Part shown: positions 56,973-64,000 of the stretch, piece by piece
How positions within the stretch are numbered: the first letter of the stretch is position 1
Layout of the letters: each line of letters starts with the position of its first letter
From: Mangrovimonas sp. ST2L15
GTDB lineage: Bacteria > Bacteroidota > Bacteroidia > Flavobacteriales > Flavobacteriaceae
Reading direction: 5' to 3'
DNA: 64,000 bases
Assembly: GCF_001280515.1 (NCBI RefSeq)
Contig: NZ_LBIQ01000035.1
Location: 186,001-250,000, forward strand
Translations under genes and position numbers: made by a program
Notes under the pieces: model-generated
The model's database searches: none
What the model was told of the DNA's origin: nothing
Seen by the model: only the letters and a program-made list of their open reading frames with translations

Positions 56973-58859
56973 TTACTTGATCATTTCATAACTTCTTTTA
57001 ATGAAGTTAGTCAATTCTTCACCCTTAAGTAAACCTTGGGACAAGCGCGCTAAATCCAAACTTTGGTTGATTAAACGTTCTTGTTTCTTACGGGTTTTGG
57101 TGCTAATGATTTCTCCAACTAATTCTGAATTTGTGTTGACAATTAGGTTGTACATATCTGGCATGTTACCCATTCCAAACATACCACCACCAGTCATTTG
57201 CATTTCTTTCATTCGACGCATAAATTCTGGTTGGGTAATCATAAATGGTGCAGCATCGCTATCCATGTTCTCTAATTTCACGGTAAACTTCTCCGCAGGA
57301 ATCACCTCTTTTAATAACTCATCCAATTCCTTTTGTTGGTCTTCTGTTAATTTAGAGATTTTATTTTCATCCTTTTTGATCAAATTGTCAACGTGATCTG
57401 CATCCACACGGGTAAAAGTGATATTTTCCTTAGATCCTTCCAATTTCTGCATTAAGTGAGAAACAATAGGTGAGTCAAGGAACAATACTTCATAGCCTTT
57501 GGCTTGAGCTGCTTCAATATAACTGTGTTGGGCATCTTTATCAGAGGCATAAAGGATGACTAATTTATCGTCCTTGTCAGTTTGTTTTGCTTTAATGGCG
57601 TTATACAATTCTTCATATGTATAATATTTGCCATCAACTGTTGGATAAAGAGCAAATGCTTCAGCTTTTTCAAAGAATTTTTCTTCTGAAAGCATTCCGT
57701 ATTCAATAACAATTTTGATGTCATTCCATTTCTTTTCAAAATCTTCACGATTGTTGTTGAAAAGAGATTTTAATTTATCGGCTACTTTTCTGGTGATGTA
57801 AGAAGAAATTTTCTTAACCGCGCCATCAGCTTGTAAATAAGAACGCGAAACATTCAAAGGGATGTCTGGAGAGTCAATAACCCCTCGCAACATGGTTAAA
57901 AATTCAGGAACAATTCCTTCTACATTATCGGTAACAAACACTTGGTTTTGGTACAATTGAATGCGATCCTTTTGAACGTTTAGGTCATTGGTCATTTTAG
58001 GGAAATAAAGGATTCCCGTTAAATTGAAAGGATAATCTACGTTCAAATGAATGTGGAACAATGGCTCCTCAAATTGCATTGGGTAAAGCTCACGATAGAA
58101 GTTTTTATAGTCTTCATTTTCTAAATCGGTTGGCTGTTTGGTCCAAGCCGGAGTTGGGTTGTTGATGATATCATCAACCTCTTGGGTTGGAGCTGGATCA
58201 TCTTCTTTAGCATCCTCTGGTTTTGGTAGGGTTTCCGTTTTTGTTCCAAACTTAATTGGAATAGGCATAAACTTGTTGTATTTCACCAACAACTCCCTAA
58301 TTCTTGAATCTTCTAAAAATTCCTTGTCTTCATCATTGATGTGAAGAATGATCTCAGTACCTCTTTCGGTTTTATTATGTGGTTCAAGGGTAAATTCTGG
58401 AGACCCATCACAAGTCCAGTGTACAGCTTCCTCATTTTCTAAATAAGATTTAGTAATGATTTCAACTTTATTGGCCACCATAAATGCTGAGTAAAAACCT
58501 AATCCGAAGTGCCCAATTATGCCACTATCTTTGGCAGAGTCTTTATACTTATTTAAAAACTCTTCGGCACCCGAAAAAGCTACCTCATTTATATATTTTT
58601 CTACCTCTTCAGCCGTCATACCAATACCTTGGTCAATGATGTGAAGCGTTTTTTGATCTTTATCTAATTTTATCTCAATAAGAGGATTGCCATATTCAAC
58701 CTTGGCTTCTCCTATACCTGTAAGATGCTTTAGTTTTAAAGTCGCATCTGTTGCGTTACTGATTAGCTCACGCAAAAAGATTTCGTGATCACTGTACAGG
58801 AATTTCTTAATTAATGGAAAGATATTTTCAACCGAAACATTAATATTTCCTTTTGCCAT
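56973..58859 (-). CDS. htpG: Molecular chaperone HtpG (Hsp90)
   Basis: A 628-residue bacterial Hsp90. The N-terminal ATPase domain has ELISNATDATLKL (catalytic Glu plus Asn), DQGIGMTAEEV and GHFGLGFYSAFMV; the middle domain carries VSRSYLQADG; and the C-terminal dimerisation domain has MRRMKEMQMTGG. Full length, with no truncation. It is divergent from the fabH-type gene over a 188-base region that holds two palindromic elements. Confidence 0.97.
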   Translation of the reverse strand: MAKGNINVSVENIFPLIKKFLYSDHEIFLRELISNATDATLKLKHLTGIGEAKVEYGNPLIEIKLDKDQKTLHIIDQGIGMTAEEVEKYINEVAFSGAEEFLNKYKDSAKDSGIIGHFGLGFYSAFMVANKVEIITKSYLENEEAVHWTCDGSPEFTLEPHNKTERGTEIILHINDEDKEFLEDSRIRELLVKYNKFMPIPIKFGTKTETLPKPEDAKEDDPAPTQEVDDIINNPTPAWTKQPTDLENEDYKNFYRELYPMQFEEPLFHIHLNVDYPFNLTGILYFPKMTNDLNVQKDRIQLYQNQVFVTDNVEGIVPEFLTMLRGVIDSPDIPLNVSRSYLQADGAVKKISSYITRKVADKLKSLFNNNREDFEKKWNDIKIVIEYGMLSEEKFFEKAEAFALYPTVDGKYYTYEELYNAIKAKQTDKDDKLVILYASDKDAQHSYIEAAQAKGYEVLFLDSPIVSHLMQKLEGSKENITFTRVDADHVDNLIKKDENKISKLTEDQQKELDELLKEVIPAEKFTVKLENMDSDAAPFMITQPEFMRRMKEMQMTGGGMFGMGNMPDMYNLIVNTNSELVGEIISTKTRKKQERLINQSLDLARLSQGLLKGEELTNFIKRSYEMIK

Positions 58860-58938
58860 AGTATCTAAAATTTAATTTCTGTTTTTTAATAATTTTCGAA
58901 AAGTGGTAGTCAAAAAAAATACCAACCGAAAAAAGATG

Positions 58939-58975
58939 ACAAAGTGACATTTTGTATATGTTATGCATGCATAAC
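58939..58975. promoter_or_regulatory. Palindromes in the htpG-fabH intergenic region
   Basis: ACAAAGTG-A-CATTTTGT (58939-58955; one mismatch) and the perfect 16-bp palindrome GTTATGCATGCATAAC (58960-58975) lie side by side 80-116 bases upstream of htpG. They could be operators for heat-shock or other control of the divergent genes. Confidence 0.4.
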
Positions 58976-59047
58976 GATAGCTTTTGTTTTATTGATAAAA
59001 TAGGGGTGAATTAATTAAATTGCACAAGCAAATATGTTCTAAATTTT

Positions 59048-60058
59048 ATGTACAATTCAAAAATTAGTGGGTTAGGTTATTATGTGCCAGACCACGTAGT
59101 CAGTAATGATGATTTGACCCAATTGATGGATACCAGTGATGAATGGATTCAAGAAAGAACTGGAATTCAAGAACGTCGTTGGGTGAAACCCGGTTCTGGG
59201 GAAACAACTTCTTCTATGGGCGTTAAAGCAGCTAAAATTGCGATTGAACGCGCCGGAATAGATAAAAATGAAATTGATTTTATTGTCTTTGCGACCTTAA
59301 GCCCTGATTACTACTTTCCAGGTCCAGGTGTTACTGTTCAAAAGGAATTGGGTATCAAAACGGTAGGAGCACTTGATGTGAGAAATCAATGTTCTGGATT
59401 TGTTTATGGATTATCTGTGGCAGACCAATTTATTAAAACAGGTATGTATAAACATGTTTTGGTTATTGGTAGCGAACTTCATTCTCATGGTTTGGATAAA
59501 ACCACAAGGGGACGAGGCGTTTCGGTGATATTTGGAGATGGGGCTGGAGCAGCCGTTTTATCGAGAACGGAGGATACAACAAAAGGAATATTATCCACCC
59601 ACTTGCATTCTGAAGGGGAACATGCTGAAGAATTAAGTCTTATCGCTCCTGGAATGGGGAAAAGATGGGTGACCGATATATTGGCTGATAACAGTGAGCA
59701 GGATGAAAGCTACTATCCGTATATGAATGGACAGTTTGTTTTTAAAAATGCAGTGGTTCGCTTTAGTGAAGTGATCATGGAAGGATTGAATAAAAATGAA
59801 TTGACGCCTCAGGATATTGACATGTTGATTCCGCATCAAGCCAATTTGAGAATTGCACAATTCATTCAAAAGAAGTTTAAATTGTCTGACGACCAGGTTT
59901 ACAACAACATTCAAAAATATGGAAATACCACTGCGGCTTCCATTCCAATTGCCTTGACAGAGGCATGGGAAAAAGGGAAGATTAAGGAAGGAGATACGGT
60001 TGTGTTGGCAGCCTTTGGAAGTGGTTTCACTTGGGGAAGTGCCATTATAAAATGGTAA
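59048..60058 (+). CDS. fabH: 3-oxoacyl-ACP synthase III (KAS III)
   Basis: A 336-residue thiolase-fold condensing enzyme that starts fatty acid synthesis with acyl-CoA. The catalytic triad is Cys115 in DVRNQCSGFVYGL, His in LIPHQANLRIAQ and Asn in YGNTTAASIP. The N-terminal SGLGYYVPDHVVSN and the segment WIQERTGIQERRW are typical. It lies apart from the usual plsX-rpmF operon, so it may be a second copy with other substrate preference. The 333-base gap to the TonB gene holds two terminators. Confidence 0.9.
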   Translation: MYNSKISGLGYYVPDHVVSNDDLTQLMDTSDEWIQERTGIQERRWVKPGSGETTSSMGVKAAKIAIERAGIDKNEIDFIVFATLSPDYYFPGPGVTVQKELGIKTVGALDVRNQCSGFVYGLSVADQFIKTGMYKHVLVIGSELHSHGLDKTTRGRGVSVIFGDGAGAAVLSRTEDTTKGILSTHLHSEGEHAEELSLIAPGMGKRWVTDILADNSEQDESYYPYMNGQFVFKNAVVRFSEVIMEGLNKNELTPQDIDMLIPHQANLRIAQFIQKKFKLSDDQVYNNIQKYGNTTAASIPIALTEAWEKGKIKEGDTVVLAAFGSGFTWGSAIIKW

Positions 60059-60085
60059 ATTTCAAAATAGGATTAAAATAAAAAG

Positions 60086-60122
60086 AAAAACCCGGGGCAT
60101 TTTAAAATTACCTCGGGTTTTT
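60086..60122 (+). terminator. Terminator after the fabH-type gene
   Basis: AAAACCCGgGG pairs with CCtCGGGTTTT across a 13-base AT-rich loop, followed by T residues. Confidence 0.82.
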
Positions 60123-60390
60123 CACTATTAACCAACTTAACTAACACTAAATTTATAAAACGAAACTGTTTTATTAGAATGTTCTATAAATCCTTAATTA
60201 CTTAAAACTTATCACTCATTTATATAGACGGTAAAACCTTGAAATTATTTCAAATATTAACACATTTAACTAGGTTTTAACAAACCTTATACAAATCGAA
60301 AACCCAAAGCAGTGACACTTTGGGTTTTCTTATTTAATAGCCTGACATTAACACTAACCATCAACTATTATGTATTGGCTATTAAATATC
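60123..60390. other. fabH to TonB-receptor intergenic region
   Basis: Holds a hairpin AAAACCCAAAG/CTTTGGGTTTT (60299-60328) and a 12-bp perfect inverted repeat TATTTAATAGCC (60331-60342) / GGCTATTAAATA (60377-60388) with a 34-base loop. Both lie directly beyond the TonB receptor stop on the minus strand. The remaining 170 bases are AT-rich without an ORF. Confidence 0.55.
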
Positions 60391-62853
60391 TTACATAAAT
60401 CCACCTTCACCAGATTTAACGTTATTGTCACGTTGCTTTCTGCTTAAGGCTCTATATTTTCCACCACCAAATCTATAGGCTAAACTGACATTCCAGGTAT
60501 TGCTTTCCCAGTTGAACTCACCAGTAGATGGATAGGGCGTGTCCCCGTCAAACCTAAACTGCATGGTGTTGAATATGTCATTGTAATTAAAGCTAAAGGT
60601 AGCACGTTGATCTTGTAAAAACGAATACCTTAACCCACTATTAACAAAATACATGGGTTTTCTATTAAGCTGAATGCCTTCTTCACGTCCACGATACATG
60701 GCAAACAACGATAAGGCAAGTTGTTTGGTGACTTTAAAATTATTGAAAACTCTAAAATTCCATACCACATTGTCTGCAGTAACTGTTTGGGTAGAAATAT
60801 CATCAATGGTTGCATTATCTAACGTTGTTGAAAGGATTTCGGTTACTCCTTTTTGTTTTCTGGAGTACAAATCAAAACTGGCATTAAAGCTCCACCATTT
60901 GGTTGGTCTGTAATTACTGGATAGTTCTAGACCATAAGCCGAGGTGTTGCTAAAGTTATCATAAGACAGGATGACTTTTTCCAAATCTAATCGGTCAATA
61001 AAAACCGCACGGTTGATTTCGTCTTCTATAATTCTGTAAAAAACACCTGCGGTCAAAGAACCATTTTTAAGCTTTCGGGTGTAGTTACTTTCTATGGAGT
61101 TCGTAAACTGTGGTTGTAATTCTGTATTCCCATAAGAGGAAATTAAAGGCGTGCTCCATTCTCTGATGGGATTGACTTGTTGTAAGCCAGGTCTATCTAC
61201 ACGTCTACTAAAGCTTAACTGATAAGTATTTTTATCGCTAGGATTATAAGTTAAAAAGGCGGAAGGATACACTTGGATGTAATCATTTTCAAAAGGGATT
61301 ACTTCTGTGCCTGATTCTGTATAGCGTAATGCCTCGGCATCAACCGTGACACTTTCAAAACGAGCACCAACTTGATAGGTCCATTTTTCGTAGTTCCTTC
61401 CAAAGGTAGCATAGGCCGAATAGATATTTCTGCCATAATCAAAATCGGTACTTGGAGTTGGGGCTATATTGCCTTCAGAATTAAAAGTAAACCCAGAGGA
61501 GTCATAATAAATGTCACTATTAAACAAACGCACTTCACCTCCCAATTCCAATTTGGTGTTGTCATTTAATGGATTGACATAATCAACGTTAATAGTTGTT
61601 TGGTCTCTATTGGTATCCACATGATCCGTATAATCCGTAGTTGGAATATTGGTGAAATCAAAGTTGGCCGTTTGGTTTTGATCAAAAACATTGTAGTCAA
61701 CTTCGATGTCCAGTTGCTCACCTTCCTTTTTAAATTCCCTTTTGTAGGCTAGGTTATATTGTGAGGTATTATTATCTGTTTCATCATTGGAATCTTGGAT
61801 TTCTGTAGGGGCATTGTCATAAAAGATAGTTGTAACTCCATTTCCTTTCCCGTCATAAAGGTTTTGATTGGTAAAAAACGAAAGCGTGTTTTTATCGTTC
61901 ATGTAAAAATCCAAACCAACTTTATATAAATGGGATTTATTATTGTTAAGGAAGTTTACATTCTGTTCTGACTCGTTAAATGCTCTATAAATAGTCCCGT
62001 AATTGGTGTTGCTTCCAATATTGTTTCCGTAATTACCATATAAATTAAATTTCCCATTTCGGTAATTCATATCGATGGAACTGTTGAATCGCGCATTGAT
62101 TTCTTTGGTCAATCCAAAATTCAAATTTCCATTAAATCCAAGTTTGGTGTTTTTATGAAGGATGATATTGATGATCCCGCTCATTCCCTCTGGATTGTAT
62201 TTAGCTGAAGGGTTCGTGATCAATTCAATGCTTTTAATGGATGTGGAAGGGATTTGTTTCAAAAGTTGGGCCACGGGTACATTAGAAAGCTTTCCATCTA
62301 CCATTACCCTTACATTCTCATTCCCTCTTAAACTAATGTTTCCAGTTTGTTGATCCACACTCACCGATGGGATGTTGTTCATGATATCAGAAGCCGATAC
62401 CCCAGAAGTAGTTAAATCTTTTCCCACATTGATCACTTTTCTGTCTACTTTTTGTTCGATTGTAGAAGTTTCGGCCACGATAGTCACTTCATTGAGACTC
62501 GTTGCTTCTTCCTCTAGGAGAATATTACCTAACTCAATGTTTTTATTGTTTTTATCAATGGTAATGTTCCTTGAAACGGTTTTATATCCTATATACTGCA
62601 CACTTACTACCAAATCGCCATCAGGAACGGATGTGATTTTAAAGTCGCCATTGTCATCGGTGATGCCTCCGGTTATGGTTATACCTGATTTGTTTTTTAC
62701 TACAATGGTTACATAGGGAAGGGGTTGTTGGAGTTTGGAGTCTAATACTTTTCCGGTAATTAGTCCTTGTTTATCCAATAAGTTTACTGAAGTTTGGCTA
62801 TAGGTAAATGTAAAACACATGAACAAGCCAAGAAATAAAATAAATGATTTCAT
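60391..62853 (-). CDS. TonB-dependent receptor-like outer-membrane beta-barrel protein
   Basis: An 820-residue protein: signal peptide 1-20 (TYSQ), CarboxypepD_reg-like domain (about 31-115, GLITGKVLDSKLQQPLPYVT), plug domain (about 130-230, with TSGVSASDIMNNIPSVSVDQ and SIKSIELITNPSAKYNPEGM), then an OMP_b-brl_3 type barrel (about 380-795). The substrate is unknown; families of this type import siderophores, glycans or other large ligands. It is not followed by a SusD-like gene, so it is not a PUL pair. It is monocistronic. Confidence 0.87.
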   Translation of the reverse strand: MKSFILFLGLFMCFTFTYSQTSVNLLDKQGLITGKVLDSKLQQPLPYVTIVVKNKSGITITGGITDDNGDFKITSVPDGDLVVSVQYIGYKTVSRNITIDKNNKNIELGNILLEEEATSLNEVTIVAETSTIEQKVDRKVINVGKDLTTSGVSASDIMNNIPSVSVDQQTGNISLRGNENVRVMVDGKLSNVPVAQLLKQIPSTSIKSIELITNPSAKYNPEGMSGIINIILHKNTKLGFNGNLNFGLTKEINARFNSSIDMNYRNGKFNLYGNYGNNIGSNTNYGTIYRAFNESEQNVNFLNNNKSHLYKVGLDFYMNDKNTLSFFTNQNLYDGKGNGVTTIFYDNAPTEIQDSNDETDNNTSQYNLAYKREFKKEGEQLDIEVDYNVFDQNQTANFDFTNIPTTDYTDHVDTNRDQTTINVDYVNPLNDNTKLELGGEVRLFNSDIYYDSSGFTFNSEGNIAPTPSTDFDYGRNIYSAYATFGRNYEKWTYQVGARFESVTVDAEALRYTESGTEVIPFENDYIQVYPSAFLTYNPSDKNTYQLSFSRRVDRPGLQQVNPIREWSTPLISSYGNTELQPQFTNSIESNYTRKLKNGSLTAGVFYRIIEDEINRAVFIDRLDLEKVILSYDNFSNTSAYGLELSSNYRPTKWWSFNASFDLYSRKQKGVTEILSTTLDNATIDDISTQTVTADNVVWNFRVFNNFKVTKQLALSLFAMYRGREEGIQLNRKPMYFVNSGLRYSFLQDQRATFSFNYNDIFNTMQFRFDGDTPYPSTGEFNWESNTWNVSLAYRFGGGKYRALSRKQRDNNVKSGEGGFM

Positions 62854-62947
62854 TCTTTGATGATCGATTTTTTGATTGATTAAAGTATAGACGTCTGTTG
62901 TGGACGGATGTTACTATCTTTAAAAATCCTTAACAACACTTTAACAT

Positions 62948-63310
62948 ATGAGCAAAAAAACTTTAGTGATGGGGGCATCGACAAAACCTAACAGATATTC
63001 CAATTATGCATTGGAACGACTAATAGATAGAGGATATGATGTGGTCGCTTTTGGTAAAAGAGAAGGACAAGTGTCTGGGATATCTATCGAAACAGAGCTA
63101 GTTCCTTATGAAGATGTCCATACAATAACATTATATCTTGGTCCTAAAAATCAAACGGCATACTATGATTATATCGTTTCCTTAAATCCGAAGCGGGTTA
63201 TTTTCAATCCAGGAACCGAAAATCCAGAGCTATATCAAATATTAAGAGAGGCAAAGATTCCTTTTGAGGCGTCTTGTACTTTAGTGCTGCTTTCTACGAA
63301 TCAGTACTAA
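62948..63310 (+). CDS. CoA-binding domain protein
   Basis: A 120-residue Rossmann-fold protein of the CoA_binding family (YccU-like). The N-terminal nucleotide-binding part is [20 protein letters not shown] and the mid-region has [20 protein letters not shown]. Function unknown; a single CoA-binding fold, without the ligase domain found in acetyl-CoA synthetases. Its last 30 bases overlap the end of the convergent symporter gene. Confidence 0.87.
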   Translation: MSKKTLVMGASTKPNRYSNYALERLIDRGYDVVAFGKREGQVSGISIETELVPYEDVHTITLYLGPKNQTAYYDYIVSLNPKRVIFNPGTENPELYQILREAKIPFEASCTLVLLSTNQY

Positions 63311-64000
63311 GCCCAAAAACATCAACAACCCGTTGATGATCAAAATTTCAAACCCTATTTGGTAACCATTAAACATGACGGTGGAATATTGGTTGATAAA
63401 ATAGGAAAGAATCGGGGCTACTATGCCTATGATCCATACCCAGTGATCTTTAATTTGTTGCTTGGTGAAAATACCAAAAGCGAATAGCCCTAATAGTGGC
63501 CCATAGGTATAACCAGCGGCTTTAAAAAGTTCCCAGATAACAGATACATCTTTAAAAATGAGGTCGTAAATAAGAATGACCAGTACTAAAACAAGGCTCA
63601 TGCAAACATGAACAATCTTTCTGATATCTTTTTGTTTGGATTGCGGTTTTTTATCCAATTCTATAATATCAATACAAAAGGAGGTTGTCAAGGAAGTTAA
63701 AGCAGAGTCGGCACTGGAGTATGCCGAGGCAATCAAACCAAGAATAAAAAAGGCGGAAATGGCCAGTCCGATATCTGGTAACATGGCAATGGTAGGAAAT
63801 AAATCATCTTTGTTGACATCAAAGCCATTTTGTCTGGCATATTGGGTCAATAATAGTCCCAAGGTTAAAAAAAGAAGGTTCACAAAAATCAAGATCACAC
63901 TAAATGATATCATGTTCTTTTGTGCTTCTTTTAGATTTTTACAGGTCAAATTTTTCTGCATCATGTCCTGATCCAAACCAGTCATGGTAATGGTGATAAA
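63281..64000 (-). CDS. Sodium:solute symporter (SSS family), 3' part
   Basis: The C-terminal 240 codons of an SLC5/SSS symporter; the frame is open to base 64000, so the gene begins beyond the window. Visible are the conserved [20 protein letters not shown] segment and several hydrophobic helices (IALSAFFILG-type, [27 protein letters not shown]). The substrate cannot be read. Its end overlaps the CoA-binding gene by 30 bases on the opposite strand. Confidence 0.9.
   Translation of the reverse strand, partial: FITITMTGLDQDMMQKNLTCKNLKEAQKNMISFSVILIFVNLLFLTLGLLLTQYARQNGFDVNKDDLFPTIAMLPDIGLAISAFFILGLIASAYSSADSALTSLTTSFCIDIIELDKKPQSKQKDIRKIVHVCMSLVLVLVILIYDLIFKDVSVIWELFKAAGYTYGPLLGLFAFGIFTKQQIKDHWVWIIGIVAPILSYFINQYSTVMFNGYQIGFEILIINGLLMFLGLVLIRRKQH

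Noticed and set aside
57001-57396. 131-codon plus-strand frame inside htpG
   Set aside because: Antisense shadow of a highly conserved chaperone gene.
63281-63985. Symporter starting at the ATG at 63985
   Set aside because: The frame stays open to the window edge and the preceding residues fit the family, so the true start is outside.

Overview
The window is AT-rich chromosomal DNA of a Bacteroidota bacterium, most likely a marine member of the Flavobacteriaceae. Supporting signs are TAnnTTTG-type -7 promoter elements, a Bacteroidota-type ribosomal protein Thx, many lipoproteins and beta-barrel outer-membrane proteins, an OMP_b-brl_3-type TonB-dependent receptor, PCMD and DUF3467/DUF4369/DUF6249 families, and a conserved housekeeping order (PASTA protein, RluD, Ddl, CoaD). 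No insertion sequence, prophage, integrase or CRISPR array was seen. Gene functions are read from motifs and remembered families; no database search was run.

Layout. 1-5.7 kb: rpoC 3' end, DUF3467 protein, Fer4_19 ferredoxin-like protein, prfC, the tight idi-queD-manA operon, a small hypothetical and tRNA-Thr(TGT). 5.7-11.6 kb: DUF4369 lipoprotein, DUF819 membrane protein, a compact four-gene module (SPFH protein, DUF4177 protein, two-TM PH-like protein, Arc-type repressor), an alpha/beta hydrolase lacking its nucleophile serine, two intergenic small-RNA candidates (one behind a sigma-54-type promoter), and alkB. 11.6-20.8 kb: VanX-type dipeptidase, M14 carboxypeptidase, SulP transporter, coaD, ddl, PASTA protein, RluD-type synthase, yaaA, the 42-residue protein Thx and a UDG-superfamily glycosylase.

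20.8-45.3 kb is mostly cell-envelope and accessory: DoxX protein, several barrels and lipoproteins, a HAD phosphatase lipoprotein, a KatG with a lipoprotein signal, a BamA/TamA-type barrel, a PCMD protein, three related arylsulfatases with a YtcJ-like amidohydrolase among them, then DUF2490, DUF2092, DUF6515, porin and FadL-type proteins. This suggests exported breakdown of sulfated substrates together with envelope and oxidative-stress functions.

45.4-64 kb: an ECF sigma factor with a probable membrane anti-sigma partner, DUF481 barrel, guanine deaminase, class-C serine hydrolase, a bestrophin gene cut by one in-frame TAG, a complete phosphorelay (hybrid kinase, LytTR regulator, Hpt protein) next to three copies of a 10-bp operator-like repeat, a small lipoprotein, transglutaminase-like protein, zinc-ribbon/carboxypeptidase-regulatory protein, htpG, a FabH-type synthase, a large TonB-type receptor, a CoA-binding protein and the 3' part of a sodium:solute symporter.

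The most promising unexplained items are the SPFH/DUF4177/PH/Arc operon, the putative sigma-54-driven RNA at 9.6 kb, the structured RNA candidate at 10.9 kb, and the LytTR phosphorelay with its repeat operator.
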